A stretch of 64,000 nt of DNA, taken from the NCBI RefSeq assembly GCF_000403785.1, contig NZ_APHJ01000022.1, positions 1 to 64,000 on the forward strand. The letters run 5' to 3'. The notes beneath the pieces were generated by a model. The model did not search any database, was not told the DNA's origin, and saw nothing but the letters and a program-made list of their open reading frames with translations. Positions 53,005 to 61,655 of this stretch are shown here, piece by piece (within the stretch, counting starts at the first letter, position 1; each line of letters begins with the position of its first letter). This DNA comes from Gillisia sp. CAL575 (GTDB lineage Bacteria > Bacteroidota > Bacteroidia > Flavobacteriales > Flavobacteriaceae). The translations under genes and the position numbers were made by a program.

Positions 53005-53037
53005 AAAAAAGGCGAAGTTTTAAAACTTCGCCTTTTT
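53005..53037. terminator. Bidirectional terminator
   Basis: A 32-base palindrome centred at 53021/53022, with arms built on GGCGAAGTTTT and AAAACTTCGCC, is flanked by an A-run and a T-run. It sits between the convergent DUF349 and mazG genes. Confidence 0.92.
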
Positions 53038-53059
53038 GTTTTTTTTATAGAAATGCCTT

Positions 53060-53833
53060 TTAAAGAGATTTTGCCTCTTCCCAAAAAACATCCATTTCTT
53101 TCAGACTCATATCACGTAAGGGAGTTTTTCTTTCATCGGCCTTACTTTCCAGATATTGAAACCGCTTAATAAATTTCTTATTGGTGCGTTCCAAGGCCGT
53201 TTCTGGATTAATATTGAGGAATCTGGCATAGTTGATCATAGAGAACAAGACATCCCCAAACTCAGCTTCCATTTTATCTTTATCGGCTACATCTACCTCG
53301 TGCTGCAATTCTTCTAATTCTTCTTTCAATTTCTCAAAGACCTGTTGAGGCTCTTCCCAATCGAATCCCACTCCAGCTACCTTTTCCTGAATTCTACTAG
53401 CTTTTACCAAAGAAGGCAAGGAAACAGGAACTCCTTCTAAAACACTCTTTTTACCTTCTTTAAGTTTAAGTTTTTCCCAATTCTGTTTAACCTCTTCTTC
53501 ATTCGCAACTTTAACATCTCCATAAATATGTGGATGGCGTTCAATAAGCTTTTCACAAATACTATTGGTGACATCTGCGATATCAAAATCATTCGATTCG
53601 CTTCCAATCTTAGCATAAAACACAATATGTAAAAGAATATCCCCAAGCTCTTTTTTAATTTCTTCAGAATCTTTGTCCAATATGGCATCACCCAGCTCGT
53701 AGACTTCCTCTATGGTAAGATGACGAAGAGACTCCATAGTTTGTTTTTTATCCCAAGGACATTTCTCCCGTAATTCGTCCATAATGGTTAGCAATCTGTC
53801 TATTGCTTCGAGCTGGTCTTGTCTAGTATTCAT
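53060..53833 (-). CDS. mazG: Nucleoside triphosphate pyrophosphohydrolase MazG
   Basis: This 257-residue enzyme hydrolyses nucleoside triphosphates to monophosphates and pyrophosphate. It has two MazG domains, as in E. coli: the first starts with CPWDKKQTMESLRHLTIEEVYE (about 25-46) and contains KKELGDILLHIVFYAKI; the second contains KLKEELEELQHEVD and EAEFGDVLFSMINYARF (about 180-215), with the acidic ExxE and ExxD metal ligands. In other bacteria it lowers ppGpp or clears aberrant nucleotides. Length is normal. It is convergent with the DUF349 gene. Confidence 0.95.
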   Translation of the reverse strand: MNTRQDQLEAIDRLLTIMDELREKCPWDKKQTMESLRHLTIEEVYELGDAILDKDSEEIKKELGDILLHIVFYAKIGSESNDFDIADVTNSICEKLIERHPHIYGDVKVANEEEVKQNWEKLKLKEGKKSVLEGVPVSLPSLVKASRIQEKVAGVGFDWEEPQQVFEKLKEELEELQHEVDVADKDKMEAEFGDVLFSMINYARFLNINPETALERTNKKFIKRFQYLESKADERKTPLRDMSLKEMDVFWEEAKSL

Positions 53834-53922
53834 GATCTTATGCTTTTTGTAAAAATACGATTGTGGATTTATTTCTGAAAAAAATATTTACCGCATATCA
53901 GTTTTAGTCATATAGTTTTTTC

Positions 53923-54003
53923 GTCACCCTGAATTTATTTCAAGGTCTCAATTTATTATACTGATTTTACTATTAGGAGATTCTAAAACAAGTTCAGAAT
54001 GAC
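53923..54003. repeat. GTCACCC/GAATGAC dispersed repeat
   Basis: GTCACCCTGAA (53923-53933) and TTCAGAATGAC (53993-54003) form imperfect terminal inverted repeats of an approximately 81-base intergenic element. Inside are GGTCTCAAT and a matching AGGAGATTCT in inverse sense. It resembles the copies at 22772 and 35082. Confidence 0.65.
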
Positions 54004-54047
54004 GTCCTTTATCAGAACTTGCCACTTTATTTACATATAAATAACAT

Positions 54048-54079
54048 AAAAAAGCAGCTTTAATTACTTAAAGCTGCTT
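54048..54079 (-). terminator. Intrinsic terminator of the DUF5606-encoding gene
   Basis: AAGCAGCTTTAA (54052-54063) pairs with TTAAAGCTGCTT (54068-54079) over a four-base loop. On the minus strand the hairpin is followed by a T-run (from the A-run 54048-54053). Confidence 0.85.
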
Positions 54080-54102
54080 AATAATATATTGAAATCTGGA
54101 AT

Positions 54103-54558
54103 CTATTCTTCCTCGTCTGAAGTTGCTTTTTCTTTAGATTCAGTTTTTTCTTCTGAAGGAGCTTTTTCTTCCACAGAAAATTCCGTAAATCCATTACTGA
54201 TCAATAAATTATACCACTGGATCACTTTTTTAATATCACTTTGATATACTCGCTCTGCATCATAATCTGGTAAAACCTCAGAAAAATAAGCTTCTAATTC
54301 TTTCTTTGAAGCTTTAGCGCTAATTGCTTCTTTACCATCTTCTTTTTCAAACATTTTTTGAAAAATAGTACCTAAAGGAACTTCTTCAGTATAGGTGTAA
54401 ATAGCGATTTCACTCAATAAGCTTACGTTATGACGCACATTCACTGCTATCTTTTTCTGATCTATAATAGATTTAGCTATAAAACCTCCTCTAGTTTGTG
54501 CTGATAACTCATATAATCCCGGTTTTCCGGAAATCGATAAAATTTTTTCTAAACCCAT
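54103..54558 (-). CDS. DUF5606 family protein
   Basis: This 151-residue protein matches the DUF5606 family of Bacteroidota. The N-terminal part (about 1-110) contains LEKILSISGKPGLYEL, which starts the domain, and SLLSEIAIYTYTEEVPLG. The last 25 residues are rich in Glu, Lys and Ser (SEEKTESKEKATSDEEE) and probably disordered. It is cytoplasmic. Function is unknown. It is encoded between def and mazG on the same strand, with 58 bases to def, and has its own terminator, so it may be the last gene of the ruvX-def unit. Confidence 0.82.
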   Translation of the reverse strand: MGLEKILSISGKPGLYELSAQTRGGFIAKSIIDQKKIAVNVRHNVSLLSEIAIYTYTEEVPLGTIFQKMFEKEDGKEAISAKASKKELEAYFSEVLPDYDAERVYQSDIKKVIQWYNLLISNGFTEFSVEEKAPSEEKTESKEKATSDEEE

Positions 54559-54616
54559 ATTGTGTTATAAATTTTGGCTGACAAATATCACATCTCTGCT
54601 TTTAATATCAAAAGGA

Positions 54617-55207
54617 TTAACGTCCTTTTTTCATAAGAGGAAAACGCATTCTATAATCGGCATGAACTTTTCCTTTGGAAATATTACTCAATTTCCCTTT
54701 AATTAAACGTTTCTTTAGACTGGATAGTTTATCCGTAAACAAGATTCCTTCAATATGATCATATTCATGCTGAATCACCCGTGCTCCTATTCCCTCGAAA
54801 GTCTTTGTATGAGATTCAAAATTCTCATCTAAATATTCTATTGTGATAGTAGGCTGTCTAAAAACATCCTCCCTAACATCTGGGATACTTAAACATCCCT
54901 CATTAAATGCCCACTCTTCCCCTTCTTCAGCAATGATCTTCGGATTTATGAAAACCATTTTCATTTTTTCAAGCTGTGCATTTTCCTCTTCACTAACATT
55001 TTCATCATCTGCAAAAGGAGATGCATCAATTATAAACAAACGGATAGCTCTTCCAACTTGTGGAGCAGCTAAGCCCACTCCTGAAGCCTCATACATGGTT
55101 TCCCACATGTTAGCAATAAATTCTTTTAATTTTGGATAATCTTCCGAGATCTCAATTCCCTTTTTCCTTAACACAGGATCTCCGTAGGCTATAATGGGTA
55201 AAATCAT
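54617..55207 (-). CDS. def: Peptide deformylase
   Basis: This 196-residue metalloenzyme removes the formyl group from the N-terminal methionine of new proteins. All three family motifs are present: GVGLAAPQVG (motif 1, about 43-52), EGCLSIPDVRED (motif 2, with the metal-binding Cys) and QHEYDHIEGILF (motif 3, HExxH). It has an insertion near 70-85 with many acidic residues (FADDENVSEEENAQ), common in Bacteroidota. It starts 36 bases after the ruvX stop. Confidence 0.97.
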   Translation of the reverse strand: MILPIIAYGDPVLRKKGIEISEDYPKLKEFIANMWETMYEASGVGLAAPQVGRAIRLFIIDASPFADDENVSEEENAQLEKMKMVFINPKIIAEEGEEWAFNEGCLSIPDVREDVFRQPTITIEYLDENFESHTKTFEGIGARVIQHEYDHIEGILFTDKLSSLKKRLIKGKLSNISKGKVHADYRMRFPLMKKGR

Positions 55208-55243
55208 TTTAAAATAAATATTGAAAGTTTGTTGTTCTAAATT

Positions 55244-55651
55244 TTATGAATATAAATAAGACTGTAAAATAATAGTCGCGCTTATCTCATCTACCAAGGC
55301 TTTGTTTTGGCGTTTTTTCTTTTTCAATCCACTATCTATCATGGTTTTAACTGCCATTTTAGAAGTGAAGCGTTCGTCAACTCTTTTTAATTGCATAACT
55401 GGAAACTTCAGCGTGAATTTTTTAATAAATTCTGAAATTGCGACTTCACTTTGCGAAGCAGAATTATCCATTTGCTTAGGTTCCCCAACTACTACTAATT
55501 CTACATTTTCAGAAACAAAATATGATTCCAAAAACTTCATTAAGTCTCTAGTATCAACAGTAGTAAGACCTGAAGCTATAATTTTCATCTCATCTGAAAC
55601 TGCAATCCCAGTACGTTTGGTACCATAATCCAAGGCCAAAATTCTTGCCAT
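55244..55651 (-). CDS. ruvX: Holliday junction resolvase-like RuvX (YqgF)
   Basis: This 135-residue RNase H-fold nuclease starts with ARILALDYGTKRTGIAVSDE, containing the first acidic catalytic residue, and has LVVVGEPKQMDN, the VDERFTSKMA segment and VDEISATIILQSYL at the end with the last acidic residues. The YqgF family is linked to 16S rRNA 5' end processing and to Holliday-junction resolution. Length is normal. It has a good candidate promoter at 55665-55697 and is divergent from dapD. Confidence 0.93.
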   Translation of the reverse strand: MARILALDYGTKRTGIAVSDEMKIIASGLTTVDTRDLMKFLESYFVSENVELVVVGEPKQMDNSASQSEVAISEFIKKFTLKFPVMQLKRVDERFTSKMAVKTMIDSGLKKKKRQNKALVDEISATIILQSYLYS

Positions 55652-55664
55652 AGTAAATTTTAAG

Positions 55665-55697
55665 CAAAGGTAAGGTTTATATCCCTATGCATCCAAA
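55665..55697 (-). promoter_or_regulatory. Candidate promoter of ruvX-def
   Basis: On the minus strand TACCTTTG (55665-55672) fits the -7 box and TTTG (55694-55697) fits the -33 box with a 21-base spacer. It lies 14 bases before the ruvX start, in the 87-base space shared with the divergent dapD. Confidence 0.55.
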
Positions 55698-55714
55698 AAT
55701 TGAAGTGAAGCAGT

Positions 55715-55722
55715 TATATTTG
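55715..55722 (+). promoter_or_regulatory. Candidate -7 box (TATATTTG) for dapD
   Basis: TATATTTG fits TAnnTTTG and lies 16 bases before the dapD start. No clear -33 TTTG is present. The site overlaps the region upstream of the divergent ruvX promoter. Confidence 0.45.
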
Positions 55723-55738
55723 CTAAAAATTATATACA

Positions 55739-56554
55739 ATGCAATTATTAGAAACTCAAATATCTGAAGCCTGGGAAAACAGGGAACTATTAAAAGAAGA
55801 ATCTACCATTAATGCCATTAGAAAAGTTATCAATCTTTTGGATGAAGGGGAATTAAGAGTTGCAGAGCCTACAGAAAATGGCTGGCAGGTAAATGAATGG
55901 GTTAAAAAAGCGGTGGTACTTTACTTCCCTATTCAAAAAATGGAAACTTTAGAAGCAGGTATCTTTGAATATCACGATAAAATGCCGCTTAAAAGAGGAT
56001 ATAAAGAAAAAGGAATTCGTGTAGTACCAAATGCTGTTGCAAGACACGGTGCCTATATTTCTAGTGGAGTGATCTTAATGCCAAGTTATGTAAATATAGG
56101 TGCATATGTAGATGAAGGAACTATGGTAGATACGTGGGCAACTGTAGGTAGCTGTGCGCAAATTGGTAAGAATGTTCATTTAAGTGGTGGTGTTGGAATT
56201 GGAGGAGTTTTAGAACCTTTACAAGCAGCCCCTGTTATTATTGAAGATAATGCTTTTATAGGTTCCCGATGTATAGTTGTAGAAGGAATAAGAGTTGAAA
56301 AGGAAGCAGTATTGGGTGCAAATGTCGTGCTCACAGGTTCTACTAAGATCATAGATGTTACAGGGCCAGAACCAAAACAGTACAAAGGCTATATTCCTGC
56401 AAGATCTGTAGTGATTCCAGGAAGCTATACTAAGAAATTCCCTGCTGGAGAATATCAGGTGCCTTGTGCCTTAATAATTGGTCAACGAAAGGAAAGCACC
56501 AATAAAAAGACCTCTTTAAATGACGCTTTGAGAGAGTATAATGTTGCTGTTTAA
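55739..56554 (+). CDS. dapD: Tetrahydrodipicolinate N-succinyltransferase
   Basis: This 271-residue enzyme succinylates tetrahydrodipicolinate in the succinylase branch of lysine and diaminopimelate synthesis. The central left-handed beta-helix is built from hexapeptide repeats: GAYVDEGTMVDTWATVGSCAQIG and VIIEDNAFIGSRCIVVEGIRV with AVLGANVVLTGST. GVGIGGVLEPLQAAP, the signature segment of the family, is present. Length is normal. It has a candidate promoter at 55715 and is followed by a glycosyltransferase gene 31 bases after its stop. Confidence 0.95.
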   Translation: MQLLETQISEAWENRELLKEESTINAIRKVINLLDEGELRVAEPTENGWQVNEWVKKAVVLYFPIQKMETLEAGIFEYHDKMPLKRGYKEKGIRVVPNAVARHGAYISSGVILMPSYVNIGAYVDEGTMVDTWATVGSCAQIGKNVHLSGGVGIGGVLEPLQAAPVIIEDNAFIGSRCIVVEGIRVEKEAVLGANVVLTGSTKIIDVTGPEPKQYKGYIPARSVVIPGSYTKKFPAGEYQVPCALIIGQRKESTNKKTSLNDALREYNVAV

Positions 56555-56585
56555 AATTAGAGGTTTTTCTTAAAAAAATTTCCCA

Positions 56586-57644
56586 ATGAAGATATTAGTG
56601 ATTCAACAGAAAATGATAGGAGATGTCTTGACATCTTCCATACTCTTTGAGGCACTTAGAAATGAATATCCCAAGGCGAAATTACATTATCTGGTTTATC
56701 CCCATACTAATCCAGTTCTGGAACATAATCCTAATATAGATAAGATTCTTCATTGTGATTTCAAAATTAAAAAAGCTATTCAGTTTTCGGCCTTTCTTAA
56801 TCAGATAAAAAAAGAAGAGTATGACGCGGTTATAGATGTTTATGCTAAGTTAGGGTCTGCAATTACCTCAAAATATTCCAAGGCTGGAATCCGCGTTTCC
56901 TTTAACAAATGGTATACAAAGCCCTTTCATACCCATCATTATAGTAGAGAGATCTTATCGCAAACCAATGCGGGACCAGCGATAGAAAAACGACTACGTT
57001 TATTAAAACCTATTATTAAAAATATCCCTAAGGAGATTAAACCCAAAATATATCTTACTGTAAATGAAAAAATCAGGGCTAAGAAGCATTTAGAGGCTGA
57101 AGGAATTGTTAGTAGTAAACCACTTTTTATGATTTCGGTTTTAGGAAGCAAAGAGTCTAAAACTTTTCCGTTTATTTATTTAGCTGAAATTTTAGATCTA
57201 ATTGCGGCGAAAACAGATGCTCAATTACTTTTTAATTATATTCCAAAACAAAAGGAAGATGCATTAAAAATATATGAACTTTGCAATAATCATACTCAAG
57301 AGTCAATTTTTCTAAAGGTGTTTGGACATGATCTAAGAGAATTTTTGGCATTGACTTCTCATTGCGATGCACTAATTGGAAATGAAGGGGGCGCTATAAA
57401 TATGGCAAAGGCCTTAGATATTCCGACTTTTGCAATATTCTCACCAGGAGTTCCTAAAGAGAATTGGAGTATGTATGAAAACGGCACTTCCAACGTTTCT
57501 GTTCACCTAAATGATTATCATCCAGATCTGTTCATAAAGTACTCTTCAAAAGAGATTAAACAGAAATCGCAGGAATTATATAATCTGTTTCAGCCTTCGT
57601 ATTTTAAAGCGAAGTTGCTAAAATTTATAAACCCATTTAGTTAA
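56586..57644 (+). CDS. Glycosyltransferase family 9 (heptosyltransferase-like)
   Basis: This 352-residue protein matches the heptosyltransferase family that adds heptose to the lipopolysaccharide inner core. The start ILVIQQKMIGDVLTSSILFEALRNE and the C-terminal LIGNEGGAINMAKALDIPTFAIFSPGVP (nucleotide-sugar site, around 260-288) are characteristic. It has no signal peptide and works at the cytoplasmic face of the inner membrane. It shares one base (TAATG) with the next gene, so the two are coupled. The acceptor sugar cannot be predicted. Confidence 0.88.
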   Translation: MKILVIQQKMIGDVLTSSILFEALRNEYPKAKLHYLVYPHTNPVLEHNPNIDKILHCDFKIKKAIQFSAFLNQIKKEEYDAVIDVYAKLGSAITSKYSKAGIRVSFNKWYTKPFHTHHYSREILSQTNAGPAIEKRLRLLKPIIKNIPKEIKPKIYLTVNEKIRAKKHLEAEGIVSSKPLFMISVLGSKESKTFPFIYLAEILDLIAAKTDAQLLFNYIPKQKEDALKIYELCNNHTQESIFLKVFGHDLREFLALTSHCDALIGNEGGAINMAKALDIPTFAIFSPGVPKENWSMYENGTSNVSVHLNDYHPDLFIKYSSKEIKQKSQELYNLFQPSYFKAKLLKFINPFS

Positions 57645-58678
57645 TGAATTATCGGTTTTTAATTTATATAAGTCATACTTACGCACTGCCTATAGGCGCT
57701 CCCCTGCAAAAAGAAATTTTAAGACAAGGGTTTAAAGTAAAATGGTTTTCTGAACTTGATCCTCCAAAAACCTCTTTTCCTGAACAAGGTGAACTCTTAG
57801 AGACTATAGAAGACGTAATTTCTTATAATCCAGATTTTGTACTTACTATAACCAATGATGTGGCCTATTTTATACCTGGAATAAAAGTTCAAATATTTCA
57901 TGGATTTCTAGCTAATAAGCGAAGTAACAAAAAAGGCCATTTTAGAATTCGAGGCTTTTTTGATCTTTATTGCACTCAGGGGCCTTCAACTACTATCCCA
58001 TTCAAGGAACTACAAAAGAAATATAAACATTTTGAAGTAATAGAAACGGGTTGGTCTAAAGTGGATCCCTTATTCCCCATTATTCAAAATAGTACTACGA
58101 GACCTGTCATATTAATTTCCTCTACTTTTTCCCATAAATTAAGCCTTGCATACAATAATTTAGTTTTAGATGAAATAGAAAGGCTTTCAAGACTCGGAAA
58201 ATGGGAATTTAAAATTATTTTACATCCTAAATTGGCTATAGAAAGAATAGATTTATTTAAAAAGTTGCAGAATGAAAATCTAACTTATTACGATACTACA
58301 GATATAATCCCTCTCTTTAAAAAAGCAGATATTATGTTTGCAGATACTACTTCTGCAATCACAGAGTTTATTCTGCAAAATAAACCCGTGGTGACATTTA
58401 ATAACAATAAACCTGGGGATCATTTCATTAATATTACTGAAGTATCAGCAATCGAAAAAGCCATTAATAAAGCACTCAGCAGGCCAAAGTATGTAATGGA
58501 AGCTATTCAAAATTATGTTGAAATCACTCATCCTTATTCCGATGGAAAATCCAGCGAACGAGTAATAAATAGTTGTATCGAGTTTTTAAAAAGTGATAAA
58601 TCCTGTTTTAAAAATAAACCACTTAATTTGATTAGAAAATTCAAAGTAAGAAAGCAATTGAATTATTTTGATTTTTAA
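57644..58678 (+). CDS. CDP-glycerol glycerophosphotransferase-like protein
   Basis: This 344-residue protein resembles the TagF/TagB family C-terminal domain: VQIFHGFLANKR carries the conserved HG, IETGWSKVDPLF the GxxxxD, and ADIMFADTTSAITEFI with VVTFNN the last donor-site motif. Family members transfer glycerol phosphate (or ribitol phosphate) from CDP-alcohols, best known from wall teichoic acid. In a Gram-negative cell it would modify a surface glycan with a polyol phosphate; this is inferred. The first 100 residues lack a membrane segment. It directly follows the GT9 gene. Confidence 0.75.
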   Translation: MNYRFLIYISHTYALPIGAPLQKEILRQGFKVKWFSELDPPKTSFPEQGELLETIEDVISYNPDFVLTITNDVAYFIPGIKVQIFHGFLANKRSNKKGHFRIRGFFDLYCTQGPSTTIPFKELQKKYKHFEVIETGWSKVDPLFPIIQNSTTRPVILISSTFSHKLSLAYNNLVLDEIERLSRLGKWEFKIILHPKLAIERIDLFKKLQNENLTYYDTTDIIPLFKKADIMFADTTSAITEFILQNKPVVTFNNNKPGDHFINITEVSAIEKAINKALSRPKYVMEAIQNYVEITHPYSDGKSSERVINSCIEFLKSDKSCFKNKPLNLIRKFKVRKQLNYFDF

Positions 58679-58742
58679 TTAAGTTTAATATCCAAAATGT
58701 TTTCTTCTAGTTGAGATATCGAAATTTAAAACAAGTTGAAAG

Positions 58743-59588
58743 TTATTTTTTATAGACCCCAATAAATGTTTTAAAATCCTTGTAGTGGCGCTTAGAGGTG
58801 TACTTTAATCTATTTTTAAAGCTGAGAAATCTCCAGGAATTAAAGTTGACTAAATTATCTATAATCTCTGCAGTTCGACTTTTTGAAATGTGAAACTCAT
58901 AAAGCTTTTTAGGACTTACATTTCCATAACCAGAGAACCTATTTACCTTATTTTTGGAATGTATAACACTGAGCCAAAGTCTCCGATGTTTAATCTTGGT
59001 CATATTTTTTTCGTACTTCCAAGATCCATGACGCTCTCTAAACCATACAGTTTTAAAGTCTCCTTTCTTTTCTATAAGACTCATAAAGGGATTATTCAGC
59101 TTCATTAGAACACCCATCCGAGTATTTTTTCCAGTTTCTAAAGTGTACCCGTCAATAATATCTAAGGCATGATGATCTTGTTTTTTAAAATAACTTTGGA
59201 TAACCTCGGTGTAATTTTCATGAATACAATCGTCATTATCTAGACGAGAGGTAATAATATATTCCTCGTTATCCAGATCCTTTATATTCTTAACGATCTC
59301 AGGTAAAAAGTTAGTCATCCCATCAATAAAGAACGGATGAAAATTCTTGTAGGACTTCCTATATTCTTCAACCTTTTGCTTATAAAATTCTGGAGTATTA
59401 ACATCAAAAAACACCAACCATTTAAAATTTTGGTTAGTTTGATTCTTTACTGAACTAAAGCAATAATTTTCAAAAAGGTCAAAGCGCTCTTCCAACCACT
59501 CTTCTGTAAGCACTTTTTCATTATTCTTTGTTGTAGTCCAATTTTCTGCTCTTAAATTAAAGCGAGTAAGAATATAATGTTGAAACAT
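58743..59588 (-). CDS. Putative rhamnosyltransferase-like glycosyltransferase
   Basis: This 281-residue protein matches the putative rhamnosyl transferase family. It has FQHYILTRFNLR at the start, a conserved region NFKWLVFFDVNTPEFYKQK, and the DxD-type motif RLDNDDCIHENY near 117-127, expected to bind the nucleotide-sugar and metal. No membrane segment is seen. It stands as the last gene of a three-gene minus-strand group, convergent with the glycerophosphotransferase-like gene. Substrate assignment is by family name only. Confidence 0.72.
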   Translation of the reverse strand: MFQHYILTRFNLRAENWTTTKNNEKVLTEEWLEERFDLFENYCFSSVKNQTNQNFKWLVFFDVNTPEFYKQKVEEYRKSYKNFHPFFIDGMTNFLPEIVKNIKDLDNEEYIITSRLDNDDCIHENYTEVIQSYFKKQDHHALDIIDGYTLETGKNTRMGVLMKLNNPFMSLIEKKGDFKTVWFRERHGSWKYEKNMTKIKHRRLWLSVIHSKNKVNRFSGYGNVSPKKLYEFHISKSRTAEIIDNLVNFNSWRFLSFKNRLKYTSKRHYKDFKTFIGVYKK

Positions 59589-59646
59589 AAATTTTAAATA
59601 TATACAGATTTATATTATTTGAATAAATCAAAAATTTAGCATCAAG

Positions 59647-60396
59647 CTAAAGTTTGAATTTTTTCTTTATTCTTTTTTTTCTGAGATGACTTTCTTGAAA
59701 TTTGTTGGTATAAAACCACATTTTCTCGAAGACATCGCTATTATTCTTATTGATTAATTTAGAATATTCGTCTGCCATAATTTCAACCATTTCCCTTTTT
59801 GGGGTCAAACGGGAAAAGTTTTTCATGCGCTCCTCAAAATTCATTTCTTTAAAATTCATCCTGTTTAAATCTACAAGGAAGAATTCATAAGCTTGATCTT
59901 TAAGCTGAATAAGCGTATTCCCAGGGGAATGATCCAAAAATTCTATTTGGTTTTCATGTAGTTTAAAGGTGAAACGAGTGAATGCTCTTAAAATTTTTTC
60001 ATGATTAGGAAATTCAGGTTCTTTGACCAATTCACGAAAAGTAAGATCATAAGGCAAATGTTCACTTATGTAATAACTATCTTTAAAAAACAAGGAAGTG
60101 TTAGTTAAGGCATAGGCAATAGGTTGTGGTGTTCCTATTTGAATAGCAATTAAATGTTCAGCATAAATAAAAGAGCGTTCAGCCTTAGATCTTCTGAAAA
60201 CCTTATATGCCACCTGATTTATAAAATTGGGTACCTTAAAAGATTTTATATTTATTTGTTGACCTGCAAGTTGGAATATCTTGATTTGATTTCGCACACC
60301 AGGGGTTATAGCTTCACCAGCATTTTCAAAAGATTTAATTAGTCCAGAAATTTTTTCTTGATGAGCTATATATTTTTCAGAAATATGGATCTTCAT
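59647..60396 (-). CDS. Lipopolysaccharide kinase (InaA/Kdo kinase)-like protein
   Basis: This 249-residue protein has a protein-kinase-like fold of the lipopolysaccharide kinase group. The motif LHENQIEFLDHSPGNTL (about 151-167) matches the catalytic loop with Asp160 and Asn165, and FFLVDLNRMNF supplies the metal-binding Asp in place of DFG. The N-terminal part has a conserved Lys-containing strand (INIKSFKVPN). In other bacteria such enzymes phosphorylate Kdo or core heptose of lipopolysaccharide. It lies three bases from the GT2 gene upstream. Confidence 0.8.
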   Translation of the reverse strand: MKIHISEKYIAHQEKISGLIKSFENAGEAITPGVRNQIKIFQLAGQQINIKSFKVPNFINQVAYKVFRRSKAERSFIYAEHLIAIQIGTPQPIAYALTNTSLFFKDSYYISEHLPYDLTFRELVKEPEFPNHEKILRAFTRFTFKLHENQIEFLDHSPGNTLIQLKDQAYEFFLVDLNRMNFKEMNFEERMKNFSRLTPKREMVEIMADEYSKLINKNNSDVFEKMWFYTNKFQESHLRKKRIKKKFKL

Positions 60397-60399
60397 TAG

Positions 60400-61185
60400 T
60401 TAAAGGTATTTGGATACGCCATTTTCACACCACACAAGTTTCTCTTGAATAGTCTTCTGCTGAATCTTATCATTTTCCTCAAAATTTTGCATAGAAGATT
60501 GCGGATGATAAATATGATAGAGTATTCCACCATATCGCAATCTTTTACCATGAATTTTATTATTTAATATTCTTAAAATTAACTCCGAATCTTCTCTTCC
60601 CCAACCTTCAATATCCTCATTATAACCATTCACCTCTAAAAAATCCTTTCGCCAGTAAGAGATATTGCATCCTCTTACTTTAGTTGAAAAAAGAGGGCTG
60701 GGTTTATACAGATCTCTAAAAACGGGAATTCGCAAATTTCGTGTTCGTTTCTTAATGTGCCCTGATAAAATTGGGAAATGATGAATCTTTTTTTCAAAGA
60801 TAGTAGAAAGGGAATTCTGTCTAATATTAACCCGGGAACCGTATAAAAAGACCCCTTCTTCTGCTCTGTTTATATGATCTTTAATAAAATCCTTATGTAA
60901 AATGCAATCTCCATCTATTTGAATTATATAATCTGAACTACTCTTAGAAATGGTCTTATTTAAAATTTGTGAACGTCTAAAACCCTCATCTTTTTGCCAT
61001 ATATGTATAATTGGAATAACAAATTTTTCTTTATAAGATTCAATTAAATTCCTGGTATTATCTTTAGAGCCATCATCTGCAATTAAAATTTCATCTGGAG
61101 ATTGAGATTGTTTCAATACACTTCTAAGAATAAGATCCAAAGCATCTGGCCAGTTATATGTAGAGATAAGTAAAGCTGTTTTCAT
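60400..61185 (-). CDS. Glycosyltransferase family 2
   Basis: This 261-residue inverting glycosyltransferase has the GT-A fold: LISTYNWPDALDLILRSVL, ADDGSKDNTRNL and the metal-binding IQIDGDCIL (DGD near 95). The C-terminal segment GYNEDIEGWGREDSELILRI matches the galactosyltransferase-like C-terminal domain with its catalytic acidic residues. No membrane helix is present. It is the first gene of the minus-strand group and its candidate promoter is about 260 bases upstream, leaving a long leader. Donor and acceptor are unknown. Confidence 0.88.
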   Translation of the reverse strand: MKTALLISTYNWPDALDLILRSVLKQSQSPDEILIADDGSKDNTRNLIESYKEKFVIPIIHIWQKDEGFRRSQILNKTISKSSSDYIIQIDGDCILHKDFIKDHINRAEEGVFLYGSRVNIRQNSLSTIFEKKIHHFPILSGHIKKRTRNLRIPVFRDLYKPSPLFSTKVRGCNISYWRKDFLEVNGYNEDIEGWGREDSELILRILNNKIHGKRLRYGGILYHIYHPQSSMQNFEENDKIQQKTIQEKLVWCENGVSKYL

Positions 61186-61445
61186 GAATCTGTTAATTTC
61201 TATCTTCCAATTTCAGCTTTTTATAATAAGCCGAAGATTTTTTTTGAATTTTCAATCGGAATAATGCTCTCAAGATTTAATTTAATAGGTACTTTATATT
61301 TAAATATTTCACTGTTACAAACCAGAATTATTTCATTTCTTGTGTATATAGTTTATCTTGATAAATAAACTAATAGCAGTTTCTTTCCTCTTAAAACCTG
61401 AGTATAAAAACATGAAATGCCTCGATATGTTTTTTTAGTTTGGCA

Positions 61446-61453
61446 CAAAGATA
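61446..61453 (-). promoter_or_regulatory. Candidate -7 box (TATCTTTG) for the GT2 group
   Basis: TATCTTTG on the minus strand fits TAnnTTTG. If used, the leader to the GT2 start at 61185 would be about 250 bases, long enough for post-transcriptional control. No -33 TTTG at normal spacing. Confidence 0.35.
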
Positions 61454-61563
61454 AAATAAGTATAATCAATCCTTTTGAGAATTGTTAAAACATTCTTTAA
61501 CAGAAATGAAGTTTTTAAAATGAAGTGATCCATTTACTAATTCAATAATGAAATAATAATATG

Positions 61564-61571
61564 TAAATTTG
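61564..61571 (+). promoter_or_regulatory. Candidate -7 box (TAAATTTG) for the GT4 gene
   Basis: TAAATTTG fits TAnnTTTG and lies 84 bases before the GT4 start. The upstream -33 element is not evident. Confidence 0.35.
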
Positions 61572-61655
61572 AAGCGCCACAATTGATATGGTTAATCAGA
61601 TTTCTAAATATCTAATTTAAACGAAATTCACCTTGCAATTTATAAGCTTTCATTA

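Larger units (their letters stand above)
61186..61655. other. Non-coding spacer of 470 bases
   Basis: This AT-rich divergent spacer holds no plausible coding region and no recognised RNA. It contains a -7-like box on the minus strand (TATCTTTG, 61446-61453) and one on the plus strand (TAAATTTG, 61564-61571). The right part contains repeated motifs of the type TTAAAATGAAGT and AATTCAATAATG but no strong hairpin. I see nothing else. Confidence 0.5.
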
